NCBI GenBank assembly: GCA_036004365.1
Contig: DASYRN010000195.1
Coordinates: 1 to 64,000, forward strand
Length of the DNA: 64,000 bases
Reading direction: 5' to 3'
Origin: DP-36 sp036004365
GTDB taxonomy: Bacteria > Desulfobacterota > Binatia > UBA9968
The translations under genes were made by a program, and so were the position numbers. Within the stretch, counting starts at the first letter, position 1; each line of letters starts with the position of its first letter. The notes under the pieces are model-generated. The model searched no databases. It was not told the DNA's origin and saw only the letters and a program-made list of their open reading frames with translations. Of this stretch, positions 24,569-32,584 are shown one piece after another.

Positions 24569-25543
24569 ATGAGCACTAAGTTCATCGTTGCGATGGTGCT
24601 GGCTGTTTTTTGTTCTCCTTCCGTTTTGACAGCTCAATATACCAAGCCTGTTTACATTTCTTTGCCCGGTCCTGGCAATATCCAGCACCTGGCCTATGTG
24701 GCGGCGAAGCATAGAGGGTTCTATGAAGAAATGGGCATACCCAATGCCCAGATCGTTATGCTGCGTGGGAACGCGGTCAACGTCCAGGCCTTGGTGTCCG
24801 GAAGCGTTCATTTCTCTTCAGCTTTTGGTCCGGCGATGCAGACCATGTTTCGCGGCGAGCAGCTCCGTATTCTAGTGCAGATCTTTAACCAGATTCCTTT
24901 CGGCGTCATCACGCGCCCTGAAGTGGAGCGACTAGAAGAGCTGAAGGGTGCCAAGATTGCGGTCACCTTTGGCGGTTCCACCTACAGCGTGCTCCAGGCG
25001 CTCTTCGTCAAGTATGGCCTACCTCAGAACGCGGCCGAATATCTCAACATTCCCGACAACCAAGGTAAAGTGATCGCGCTTCAGCAAGGGCGCGCAGCTG
25101 CCGCACTCATGGCGCCGCCAACGGATCAGCCGCTGCTCAAGGCGGGCTTCAAGCGGCTTGTCTATCTCGGAGACGAGTTCAAGAATGTGCCGTTCAGTGC
25201 TCTTCTGACAACTGCAAAACTGATTCAGGATGAACCGGATTTGGCGGAGAGGATGACCAAAGCTGTGGTCAAGGCACTGCTCTACATCAAGGCGAACCGC
25301 GAAGGCAGCATCGACATCATCATGCGCCACGGCAAGGTGGAGCGCGACGTCGCCGCTTCCCTTTACGACTTGATGCGTGACGCCTTCGAGCCGGCTCTAG
25401 ATCCACAAGGAGTTATGAAGCGGGCTGAGCTAGAGTTTGCCGTGCTGAAAGAAAAGCCCAATTTCAAACCAGAGAATTTCATCGAGGATCGCTTTCTGAA
25501 GGCGGCCCTGCGCTCCTTGGGCAGCGAGCAAGCCAAGAGTTAG
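24569..25543 (+). CDS. ABC transporter solute-binding protein, NMT1/SsuA type
   Basis: About 324 residues with a signal peptide (FIVAMVLAVFCSPSVLTAQ). The mature part has the NMT1-type order: VYISLPGPGNIQHLAYVAAKHRGFYEEMGI, VNVQALVSGSVHFSSAFG, LRILVQIFNQIPFGVITRPEVE, and the PTDQPLLKAGFKRLVYLGDE hinge. It binds a small organic ligand in the periplasm, but no permease or ATPase is adjacent. GGGAG lies six bases before ATG 24569, which decides the start over a longer frame. The hydrolase gene begins 4 bp after its stop, and the decarboxylase-like gene follows, so uptake and breakdown of one compound is plausible. Confidence 0.85.
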   Translation: MSTKFIVAMVLAVFCSPSVLTAQYTKPVYISLPGPGNIQHLAYVAAKHRGFYEEMGIPNAQIVMLRGNAVNVQALVSGSVHFSSAFGPAMQTMFRGEQLRILVQIFNQIPFGVITRPEVERLEELKGAKIAVTFGGSTYSVLQALFVKYGLPQNAAEYLNIPDNQGKVIALQQGRAAAALMAPPTDQPLLKAGFKRLVYLGDEFKNVPFSALLTTAKLIQDEPDLAERMTKAVVKALLYIKANREGSIDIIMRHGKVERDVAASLYDLMRDAFEPALDPQGVMKRAELEFAVLKEKPNFKPENFIEDRFLKAALRSLGSEQAKS

Positions 25544-25547
25544 GAAG

Positions 25548-26682
25548 ATGGAAGCGAAGAGCCATAGTCTCGAAGGGACCAAGACGGAGATCGTGCGCCG
25601 CGCCGGCAGGGTTAATCCTTTCGAACGTACCAAGCGGGAAGAAGTCGAGGAGGTGGTAGGCCGCCTATGCAGCCTCGATCCTAATCTGTGGGCAAGGGAG
25701 TGGGCGCACTTGGGGCAGAGATACGAAGCGCTTGGTGAAGAGCAAGAAAAACAGAGCAAGGGAGAAGAGGCCGGGAGATCTTACTATCAAGCCTATGAAT
25801 ACTACCGGATAGGCCGTTATCCCATGCCGAGTAGCCCCCGAAAAGATGAATTGCTACAAGGCGGGGTTTAGAGGCTTTTTAAGAGCGGCGCCTTATCTTG
25901 ATCCGCCTTTAGAGCGGATCGAGATACCGTTTGAAGGAAAAAAAGTAGTCGGCTATCTACAGATTCCAAAGGGAAGGGTGCGGCCGCCGGTCGTGATGTA
26001 CTGGGGTGGTGTGGATGGGTGGAAGGAAGACCGGAGATCGAACAGCGAGGCGTTGCACAAGGAAGGCCTCGCTACATTCACAGTCGACATGCCGGGCGCG
26101 GGTGAGAATCCGTGCCTCGGTCAGGATCTCCATGCGGAGCGGACCTTCTCTGCGGCCATGGATTATCTGGAGACCCGGGCTGACTTGGACGGAAGGCGGA
26201 TCGCAGTCATGGGAGGTAGCTTCGGCGGCTACTGGGCCGCCAAACTTGCCCACGTAGAGGAGAAAAGATTGAGGGGAGCGGTCAACTTGGGTGCCGGAGT
26301 CCATTATACCTTTCAGGAAGAGTGGCTGCGGCCGGCGCTTACCGAGCGAGCCTCACAGTATCTGATGGGACCGGTCAGTCTATTAGATGCCCGTGCCTAC
26401 ATCTTCAGGGTCAGGACACTTGAGGAAGTTCTAAAGATTGCGCCCAACCTTTCCCTAAAGACACAAGGGCTGCTGGATCAGCCGAGCGCCCCGCTACTCT
26501 GCGTCAACGGCAAGGAGGATGATCAGCATCCCGCGGAGGATATCTACCTGCTTTTGGAGCACGGCAGTCTGAAAGAGGTCCGGATTTTTCCTGGAGCGGG
26601 ACACATGGGTCGTAACCCCGGTCAGTCCAATCATGAAGTCCAGGAGATCGTTGTATACTGGCTAAAACAAAAGCTCTCTTAG
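25548..26682 (+). pseudogene. Alpha/beta hydrolase (FrsA/DHPON hydrolase-like), frameshifted
   Basis: Two frames make one protein. The first, about 100 residues, is a helical cap region (WAREWAHLGQRYEALGEEQEKQ, YYQAYEYYRIGRYPMPSSP). The second has the hydrolase core: LERIEIPFEGKKVVGYL, PPVVMYWGGVDGWKE, TVDMPGAGENP, the nucleophile elbow MGGSFGGYWA (Ser), a late Asp in NGKEDDQHP and His in GAGHMG. The join is at 25851-25855, where dropping one base gives DELYKAGFRGFLRAAPYLDPP. The rejoined length, about 377 residues, fits C-C bond hydrolases related to 2,6-dihydroxypseudooxynicotine hydrolase. It sits 4 bp after the binding protein gene and 12 bp before the next gene. Confidence 0.75.
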
Positions 26683-26694
26683 AAAGGAAGGAAG

Positions 26695-27243
26695 ATGTCC
26701 CGAATAGCGTTGGTTGAAAAAAAGGAGATTCTACCAGCAGAGCATCAGCGGATCTACGACGCGATAGCACAAAGCCGCGGCATGGTGCGCGGGCCATTCG
26801 CGGCTCTCCTGCATAGCCCACCGATCGCAGAGCGAACCGCTCACTTGGGCACTTACATTCGATTCGAGTCTCAACTGGATGCAAAGGTTGTCGAGCTCGC
26901 TGTGCTCGCCGCTGCACGTGAGCTTGAGTGCAAGCACGAATGGGGAGCCCATGTGGGACACGCACAGAAAGCTGGGATTTCCATGGAGACTGTCCGGGCG
27001 ATTCACCAGCGCAAAGGGCCGGAGAGCTTCCCTTTCGAAGAGGCGCAGATCGTAAGCTACGTCCAGGAATTGCTGCGTACCCACAGAGTCAGCGAGACGA
27101 CATTTCAAGCGCTGTACGCTAGGCTCGGGGAGAGAGGTTTGGTGGAACTCACCGCCACGATCGGCTACTACGCCATGCTCGCCTGCACGCTCAACGCCTT
27201 GGACGTGGTTTCTGTGAGCCCGCCCGAGAATCTCAAAATCTAG
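26695..27243 (+). CDS. Carboxymuconolactone decarboxylase-like protein
   Basis: A 182-residue helical protein of the CMD/AhpD superfamily. The motif ELECKHEWGAHVGHAQKAGIS near residue 77 is the form with Glu, a single Cys and His found in gamma-carboxymuconolactone decarboxylase-like enzymes, instead of the redox CxxC of AhpD. The C terminus (GLVELTATIGYYAMLACTLNALDV) is a normal family ending. A GGAAGGAAG ribosome site lies before the ATG. As the last gene of a unit with a solute-binding protein and a hydrolase, it probably acts on a ring-derived lactone or acid. It could also be a peroxide-related member. Confidence 0.83.
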   Translation: MSRIALVEKKEILPAEHQRIYDAIAQSRGMVRGPFAALLHSPPIAERTAHLGTYIRFESQLDAKVVELAVLAAARELECKHEWGAHVGHAQKAGISMETVRAIHQRKGPESFPFEEAQIVSYVQELLRTHRVSETTFQALYARLGERGLVELTATIGYYAMLACTLNALDVVSVSPPENLKI

Positions 27244-27776
27244 TCGAATGCGAAAGCGCGCATGCCTATTGCCAACCTAATTCCCATCCCGATCCTCCTC
27301 TTCGCCAGGGCCATGCCAGCCTTTTGGGCATGTTTATAGGACTCCTTAAGTAGGGTCAAAGGGATTGCGGGCTGGCGCCTTTAGTGCGGTTTTGGTGGCG
27401 ATAATCTTAGTCCTTCCAAGAAACAGGATGGGGGCTCGGCCGAGAGGCACAGATATCGATAAGTCCGTGGGAAAATCGGAAAAGAACTCAGAAAGGCCCG
27501 CGAAAACATAGAACGACAGAAACTAAGAAGTTAAAACTGGCTACACAAAAGTAACAGTTGCTTGCTTTCAGGGATCGATAGTTTCCTTTTCCCCTACTCT
27601 TTTCTTTCTTTTGCCTCATTCTAAGCCCCGCAGTCGCAAAATTGTCGGGAACCCTCGTCACATATATCATGCTTTGTCAATGGCGGGCCACTAAAAACTG
27701 CAGAAAATCCTTGATGTACGGCGCCTGATTTAGTTGGCACAGTCGTTGCTGAGTGCACAAAGCGTAGGAGGATTCA
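27244..27776. other. 533-bp intergenic stretch without a recognisable gene
   Basis: No frame here has family features or a ribosome site. The middle part (about 27480-27660) is AT-rich with purine/pyrimidine tracts. It separates the catabolic unit from two small genes and must hold the promoter of the latter. No terminator hairpin with T-run was found. Confidence 0.4.
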
Positions 27777-27908
27777 ATGTTTGACGCAGTACTCTTGTTG
27801 GGTTCCCTGGCCCTTTTGCTGGTCTGGCTTAGGGCGATTCAGGCGCAGGTAAAAGTCAGGTCTCACCCGAAAGACAAGATCAGCGGTGCTGGCCGTTATC
27901 GCAGCTAG
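27777..27908 (+). CDS. Small single-helix membrane protein, 43 residues
   Basis: A short gene with a near-ideal GTAGGAGG ribosome site six bases before its ATG. It begins MFDAVLLLGSLALLLVWLRA, a single membrane helix, followed by a basic tail (QVKVRSHPKDKISGAGRYRS). I do not recognise it. The helix and strong ribosome site argue that it is translated. The next small gene starts 41 bp downstream and may be co-expressed. Confidence 0.55.
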   Translation: MFDAVLLLGSLALLLVWLRAIQAQVKVRSHPKDKISGAGRYRS

Positions 27909-27949
27909 CCTAGCCCCCCTCTCAGGCAACCGAGGCAAAAGAGGATAAC

Positions 27950-28183
27950 GTGGTCTATGTCGTAAAGTATCGACTCAAGCCGGACGAAAAAGATCCTAAT
28001 TCCAAACTCAGCCGGGCGCTTTTCGCCGAGTGCGACACAAAGCCGAGCCGGGAAAAAGCCGCAAAGTTGCTCAACGATATTACGGGTGGGAAGTTCCTCG
28101 AAGGTAGTATTCAGATCCAGGAATTACGCGATTTCGATCCGGCCGAAGTTAGGAGCCACGGAGGATCTGTCTTCAGTCTCTAA
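27950..28183 (+). CDS. Hypothetical protein, 77 residues
   Basis: Small soluble protein starting with GTG; AGAGGA precedes the start. The sequence VVKYRLKPDEKDPNSKLSRALFAE, then KPSREKAAKLLNDITGG and SIQIQELRDFDPAEV, is charged and codon use resembles neighbouring genes. No family recognised and no export signal. It may form a pair with the small membrane protein just upstream. Confidence 0.5.
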   Translation: MVYVVKYRLKPDEKDPNSKLSRALFAECDTKPSREKAAKLLNDITGGKFLEGSIQIQELRDFDPAEVRSHGGSVFSL

Positions 28184-28239
28184 ACCCTTTCGCGCCCGCT
28201 TCGTCTATCCGCCCTCATTGTTTGTCACCCCTTTTTTCC

Positions 28240-28269
28240 TTGACGTGTATTCCATTTCTGCTCTATTTT
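28240..28269 (+). promoter_or_regulatory. Promoter of the shared TTGACG-18-TATTTT type (copy 2)
   Basis: TTGACG at 28240-28245 and TATTTT at 28264-28269 with an 18-nt spacer, followed by AAGGCC. It would start transcription near 28276, leaving a leader of about 148 nt before the molybdenum hydroxylase genes. Confidence 0.7.
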
Positions 28270-28296
28270 AAGGCCGTTTTTCACGACAGCAACTTA

Positions 28297-28355
28297 GGCT
28301 GGGTCCATTGATCCAGTCACCTTTTGTTTCTCATCTTAAACTGGATCTCCCAGCC
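28297..28355 (+). promoter_or_regulatory. Long nested hairpin in the leader of the molybdenum hydroxylase operon
   Basis: GGCTGGG (28297-28303) pairs with CCCAGCC (28349-28355), and inside it GATCCAGT (28310-28317) pairs with ACTGGATC (28340-28347). The two stems are separated by a six-base bulge on one side and one base on the other. The structure lies fully inside the predicted leader RNA. It matches no riboswitch that I can name. Confidence 0.55.
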
Positions 28356-28384
28356 ATTTTGTTTGCTTCTGAAAAAAAGTTAGA

Positions 28385-28396
28385 TGTTGGCCAACA
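28385..28396. promoter_or_regulatory. 12-bp perfect palindrome before the molybdenum hydroxylase genes
   Basis: TGTTGGCCAACA is self-complementary over all 12 bases and lies 16 bases upstream of the GGGGAGG ribosome site. It could be an operator for a dimeric regulator; as RNA it would form only a short stem. Confidence 0.45.
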
Positions 28397-28423
28397 AAAA
28401 CAATAGCTGTGAGGGGAGGTCTC

Positions 28424-28885
28424 ATGATCTCATTAATCGTCAATGGTAAAGCCCACAAGGTGGACGTCGCGCCCGACACGCCCTTGCTGTGGGTGTTGCG
28501 TGATACGCTTGGCCTGACCGGCACCAAGTATGGCTGCGGCATCGCTCTGTGTGGCGCCTGCACGGTGCACGTGAACGGAGAGGCGGTGCGTTCCTGTACC
28601 GCGCCGATCTCTCAGGTCGCGGGCAAGAAAGTGACCACCATCGAGGGATTGTCGCGCGACAGCAGTCATCCGTTGCAGAAGGCCTGGGTCGCCGAGCAGG
28701 TGCCGCAGTGCGGCTACTGTCAATCAGGGCAGATTATGTCGGCGGCGGCGCTCTTCGCCAATAACAAGAGTCCGTCAGACGCTGACATCGACAAGGCGAT
28801 GTCGGGCAACATCTGTCGCTGCGGCACTTACAACCGCATCCGCAGGGCTATTCACGCTGCGGCGGGCATAAGAAAGGAGGGGTGA
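28424..28885 (+). CDS. 2Fe-2S subunit of a periplasmic molybdenum hydroxylase (IorA/CoxS-like)
   Basis: A 153-residue electron-transfer subunit with two 2Fe-2S clusters. Cys 38, 43, 46 and 58 form the plant-ferredoxin-type site (YGCGIALCGAC), and Cys 96, 99, 131 and 133 form the second (QCGYCQSGQ, CRCGTY). It has no export signal and would be carried out of the cytoplasm by its Tat-exported partner, encoded one base downstream of its stop. GGGGAGG before ATG 28424 decides the start. The arrangement without an FAD subunit matches isoquinoline 1-oxidoreductase and aldehyde dehydrogenases that hand electrons to cytochromes. Confidence 0.92.
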   Translation: MISLIVNGKAHKVDVAPDTPLLWVLRDTLGLTGTKYGCGIALCGACTVHVNGEAVRSCTAPISQVAGKKVTTIEGLSRDSSHPLQKAWVAEQVPQCGYCQSGQIMSAAALFANNKSPSDADIDKAMSGNICRCGTYNRIRRAIHAAAGIRKEG

Positions 28886-28886
28886 C

Positions 28887-31076
28887 ATGAAGCGCGCTTT
28901 CAACCAAGGACGGAGAAACTTTCTTAAGACGAGCGCCGCAGCGGGCGGTGGTCTGATTCTCAGCTTTTATCTTCCGGGCGGGGCGCGCCGGGCCGAAGCC
29001 TCCCCCGGTGGGACGAAGCTTAATTCCTTCCTCAAGATCGGCACCGATGGTAAGGCCACTTTCTTTTGCGGGCAGGCTGAGATGGGTCAGGGCGCGCACA
29101 ACGCCCTCGCCATGATGCTTGCCGAAGAGCTCGAGGTTGAGTTCAAGGACGTGCGAATCGAGCAGGGCGGTGTCGACCCCGCGTTCGGCAATCCGCGTTA
29201 TAGCGGCTTCAAGGCGATGGGGGGATTCCAGGGTACCGGCGGGAGCTCTAGCGTGCGTAATTTCGGCATACCGGTGCGGCGCGCTGGCGCGGCCGCACGC
29301 ACCATGCTAACAGCCGTCGCCGCTGAGAGAATGAAGGTGAGCCAGCTCGAGTGTGTCGCCGAGAGAGGCTGGGTGATCCACACGCCGAGCGGCAAGAAAG
29401 TGTCGTACGGGGCGCTCGCTTCCGAGGCGGCGAAGATTGCGCCGCCGGCTGATCCGATCTTCAAGAAGCCTTCCGAGTTCAAGATCATCGGCAAGACGAC
29501 CAAACGCCACGACATCCCGCTCAAGGTCAACGGCAAAGCGATCTACGGCATCGACGTCAAGCGTCCCGGTCTGCTCACTGCAGTTGTGGCCCGCTCGCCG
29601 GTCTTGGGCGGCAAGGTGAAGAGCTTCAACGCCGATAAAACCATGAAAGTCAAGGGTGTAAAGAAGGTCGTTCAGGTCAGTACGGGCGTCGCGGTAGTCG
29701 CCGACAGTTTTTGGGCGGCGAAGAAGGGGCGCGATTCGTTGGAAATCACCTGGGACGAGGGGCCGATGTCGAAGATGAGCTCGCCGGAAATCTACAAATC
29801 TTGGGCTGAGATGGCCAAAGGGAGCACCGCCGCCGAGCGGCTTAAGGTGGGCGATGTTGACAAGGCGCTCGCCAGCGAGGCAAAGCGCGTCGAGTCAGTG
29901 TACGAGGTGCCATTTCTCGCCCACGCCTGCATGGAGCCGATGAACGCAACCGCGCACTTCAAGGGCGATTCGGTCGAGATCTGGGCGCCTACGCAGGCGC
30001 AATCGTGGAACCGCCACTGGGTCTCCCAACTCACCAGCCTTAAGCCCGAAGCGATCACGATCCATACGACCTACCTTGGCGGCGGCTTCGGCCGAAGGCT
30101 CGAGAGCGACTACGCCGTGGAGGCGGCGGATGTCTCGCGCGCTGCCGGCAACGTGCCGGTCAAGGTTGTCTGGACGCGTGAAGATGACATGCAACACTCT
30201 CAGTACCGGCCGGCATCGCACAACGTGCTCTCCGCAGCCCTTGACGCCAATGGAATGCCGACTGCGTGGCGCCACCGCATTGTCGGCGCCTCGATCCTCC
30301 AGTACTTTAAAACCTTCGGCCATCTCCTGCGCAAGGACGGGCTCGATCCCACCTCTGTGCAGGGCGCGGCCGACTATTTCCCCTACGATATTCCCAATGT
30401 CTACGTGGATTACGTGAACAACAACCCAGGGGTTCCAGCGGGATTTTGGCGCTCGGTCGGCAACTCGCAGAACGGCTTCATCATGGAAAGCTTCATCGAC
30501 GAGCTCGCCCATGCCGCCGGTAAGGATCCCTATCAGTATCGCCACCAGCTCATGGGCAAGCCGCACGCGGCGAGATTGCGCGCGGTCCTCGATCTGGCGG
30601 CCGAGAAGGTGGGCTGGGGCAAGCCGCTGGCGCCGGGGATCCACCGCGGCATCGCCGCGCACTTTGCCTACGGCGGATACTGTGCTCAGGTAGCGGAAGT
30701 CTCCGTTGCGAAAGACGGAGCGGTAAGAGTGCATCGCGTCGTGGCAGCGATTGATTCGGGATGGGTCGTGAATCCCGATACGATAGTGGCGCAGATCGAG
30801 AGCGGCATCGTCTACGGACTAACCGCCGCGCTCTATAACGAGATCACGATCAAAAACGGCCGCGTCGAGCAGTCGAACTTCAACGACTACCCGGTGCTGC
30901 GCATGGGGGAGATGCCCAAAGTCGAAGTCCACACCTTGCAGGGGCAGGGCGATCAGGGTGGCATTGGCGAGCCGGGCACGCCGCCGATCGCTCCAGCCGT
31001 TTGCAATGCTATCTTCGCGGCCACCGGCAAGAGGATCTATAAACTTCCGATTAAAAGCGAGTCGCTGCGCGCCTGA
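28887..31076 (+). CDS. Molybdopterin-binding subunit of a periplasmic molybdenum hydroxylase (IorB-like)
   Basis: A 729-residue catalytic subunit of the xanthine oxidase family. The N terminus has a twin-arginine signal (RRNFLKTSAAAGG). Cofactor-binding stretches include GQAEMGQGAHNALAMMLAEEL, GGGFGRRLESDYAVEAA, the GFWRSVGNSQNGF segment and GQGDQGGIGEPGTPP near the C terminus with the likely catalytic Glu. The split N-terminal order is that of isoquinoline 1-oxidoreductase beta subunits. The natural substrate, an aldehyde or N-heteroaromatic compound, is unknown. An intrinsic terminator follows about 70 bp after the stop. Confidence 0.92.
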   Translation: MKRAFNQGRRNFLKTSAAAGGGLILSFYLPGGARRAEASPGGTKLNSFLKIGTDGKATFFCGQAEMGQGAHNALAMMLAEELEVEFKDVRIEQGGVDPAFGNPRYSGFKAMGGFQGTGGSSSVRNFGIPVRRAGAAARTMLTAVAAERMKVSQLECVAERGWVIHTPSGKKVSYGALASEAAKIAPPADPIFKKPSEFKIIGKTTKRHDIPLKVNGKAIYGIDVKRPGLLTAVVARSPVLGGKVKSFNADKTMKVKGVKKVVQVSTGVAVVADSFWAAKKGRDSLEITWDEGPMSKMSSPEIYKSWAEMAKGSTAAERLKVGDVDKALASEAKRVESVYEVPFLAHACMEPMNATAHFKGDSVEIWAPTQAQSWNRHWVSQLTSLKPEAITIHTTYLGGGFGRRLESDYAVEAADVSRAAGNVPVKVVWTREDDMQHSQYRPASHNVLSAALDANGMPTAWRHRIVGASILQYFKTFGHLLRKDGLDPTSVQGAADYFPYDIPNVYVDYVNNNPGVPAGFWRSVGNSQNGFIMESFIDELAHAAGKDPYQYRHQLMGKPHAARLRAVLDLAAEKVGWGKPLAPGIHRGIAAHFAYGGYCAQVAEVSVAKDGAVRVHRVVAAIDSGWVVNPDTIVAQIESGIVYGLTAALYNEITIKNGRVEQSNFNDYPVLRMGEMPKVEVHTLQGQGDQGGIGEPGTPPIAPAVCNAIFAATGKRIYKLPIKSESLRA

Positions 31077-31146
31077 GAGGCAAAGAGATCGGAGACTCGA
31101 ACCAGACGAGACTGACAGAGGCTCGTAGGAGAGTCGGTTCTGATTT

Positions 31147-31180
31147 AAAAAAGGCCCGGTTTTGAGACCGGGCTTTTTGT
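31147..31180 (+). terminator. Intrinsic terminator of the molybdenum hydroxylase operon
   Basis: GCCCGGT and ACCGGGC form a seven-pair GC-rich stem around TTTGAG, flanked by an A-run before and GCTTTTTGTTTTT after. Confidence 0.9.
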
Positions 31181-31218
31181 TTTTGATTATTGCTGGCGGG
31201 AATGATTGAGGCTATATT
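31181..31218 (+). repeat. Conserved 37-bp element, copy 1 (promoter-like)
   Basis: This stretch is about 84 percent identical to 36901-36939. Both contain GGGAATGATTGA followed by GCTATA. TTGCTG at 31190 and TATATT at 31213 are 17 nt apart, so it may be a promoter, but the following gene starts 200 bp further on. Confidence 0.5.
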
Positions 31219-31418
31219 CCAACCACTCTGGAAGAGAACGGATTCCCAGCCTCTACGCGAGCTATGGAGTGAAATAGCCCGAACTCGACCTGATCTACCG
31301 ACTTGAGTTTAAACAGGGCATTAGAAACCTCCCCGTTTTTACCTCGCATGATCGACTTGCCATCACCTGTCGGCGCTGGTTCCGGTCCCGGCGCCTGCTA
31401 AAGTGGGGTTCTATTTTC
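31219..31418. other. Intergenic stretch before the membrane protein gene
   Basis: No gene seen. A short GC-rich inverted repeat (GGCGC ... GCGCC near 31369-31390) precedes the next gene; its role is unclear. Confidence 0.3.
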
Positions 31419-32141
31419 ATGGAAGCGGTTAAAGCTACCCTCTGGATCTATCAGATAGCCTTTTCTCGCTCCATCAAGCTTGTTGCGGCAAATCCCGGAA
31501 TCATATTGGCGCCGCTCGCTTACAGCGTGGTGGTATCTCTTGCTGCGATATTATTTTCACCCTTATGGTTTGTCGGCGGACTGGTCGTAACGGCGGTGAC
31601 CGCGGCCTGCATGAGTTCAGGGCTTCACCTTATTGAAAATGTCGTCCGAATCGGGAAGGTTGATCTAAACGATTTCATCAAGGGCTTTTCCGTTTATTTG
31701 TGGGAGATTCTCGGTATTGCTTTCATCCTGTGGATTCCCATGACTTTGCTCTCGCGTGTCTCCTACTCCGCGCCTGAAGGCCCGATGGTTCTCCTAATTG
31801 TTCAGCTCCTGCTCTACGTGATTCTCAACGCTGTTCCAGAGCTGATCTACCAAAGCCGCGTCTCGGGACTGGCGTTGTTGTCTGCAAGCTATCACTTTAT
31901 CGTCGAAAATTGGATTGAGTGGTTCCTCCCCAATGTGCTGATCACGGTGGCGGCCTTCATGCTGCTGGGTCCGTTGAGGAGCGTGGCGGTGCACCTGCCT
32001 TTCTTTCTGCAGTTCTTTTTCGTCGCCTCCGCTTTCGGTCTCTTTCTCACTTTTTTGATGATCTTCCGTGGCATTCTCTTTTCCGAACTCAATGGCACAA
32101 CGCGCCGAAGCCGGGTTTTCCGCTATAAGACACAAGGATAA
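31419..32141 (+). CDS. Hypothetical integral membrane protein
   Basis: A 240-residue protein with about six hydrophobic helices (IILAPLAYSVVVSLAAILF, FVGGLVVTAVTAACMSS, EILGIAFILWIPMTLLS, VLLIVQLLLYVILNAVPEL, VLITVAAFMLLGPL, FFFVASAFGLFLTFLMIF) and a basic C-terminal tail ending in RRSRVFRYKTQG. I do not recognise a named family; general resemblance is to small, poorly defined membrane proteins. There is no clear ribosome site before the ATG. It lies 20 bp upstream of the cytochrome and sulfite dehydrogenase genes, so it may be part of their unit, but no direct link is visible. Confidence 0.7.
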   Translation: MEAVKATLWIYQIAFSRSIKLVAANPGIILAPLAYSVVVSLAAILFSPLWFVGGLVVTAVTAACMSSGLHLIENVVRIGKVDLNDFIKGFSVYLWEILGIAFILWIPMTLLSRVSYSAPEGPMVLLIVQLLLYVILNAVPELIYQSRVSGLALLSASYHFIVENWIEWFLPNVLITVAAFMLLGPLRSVAVHLPFFLQFFFVASAFGLFLTFLMIFRGILFSELNGTTRRSRVFRYKTQG

Positions 32142-32161
32142 AGGCCTCCCGATACCGTACC

Positions 32162-32557
32162 TTGACAAGGTGGAGGAAGTGGACTACCGCTATTGAACAG
32201 CTGAAATTGACCCATCGTTTTCTTCTGATCGGCTTTCTTTCCATAGGAGGCCTTTCCGCTTGGCAGTCTTGGGGTGCCGAAAATCCGGCTTCGTTGTTCA
32301 ACGATGTCTGCTCGGTTTGCCATGGCATTGACGGCAAAGGAGACGGTCCGAGCGCGGCGGGGCTGCATCCAAAACCGGCTGACTTTACAGACTGCAAGGC
32401 TGTGGCCCCCGACTCCGATCAGACAGTATTCAAGATCATCAAGGAAGGCGGGCAGAGCGTGGGACGCTCCACTGTCATGCCGTCATGGAAAGACTCTCTA
32501 AGTGACGATCAAATCCGGTCGCTGGTGAAATACGTCCGGGATTTCTGCAAGAAGTAG
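32162..32557 (+). CDS. Monohaem cytochrome c, probable SorB-like partner
   Basis: A 131-residue exported cytochrome. After a membrane/signal helix (FLLIGFLSIGGLSAW) the haem site is CSVCH (Cys 50, Cys 53, His 54), and the likely axial Met is in VMPSW near residue 106. The start is uncertain: TTG at 32162 is the only start in range and it lacks a good ribosome site. Only 27 bp separate it from the sulfite oxidase-like gene, the same order of partners as in SorAB-type sulfite dehydrogenases. Its haem domain resembles that in the CopD fusion (KGDGPSAAGLHPKPADFT compared with YGDGPVAEDLKPKPADLT). Confidence 0.83.
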   Translation: MTRWRKWTTAIEQLKLTHRFLLIGFLSIGGLSAWQSWGAENPASLFNDVCSVCHGIDGKGDGPSAAGLHPKPADFTDCKAVAPDSDQTVFKIIKEGGQSVGRSTVMPSWKDSLSDDQIRSLVKYVRDFCKK

Positions 32558-32584
32558 GGCTTATGGCCAGCAAAGGAGGTGCTT

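Noticed and set aside
27488..27670. A minus-strand 60-residue frame in the intergenic stretch
   Set aside because: Low-complexity basic sequence, no ribosome site, no family resemblance.
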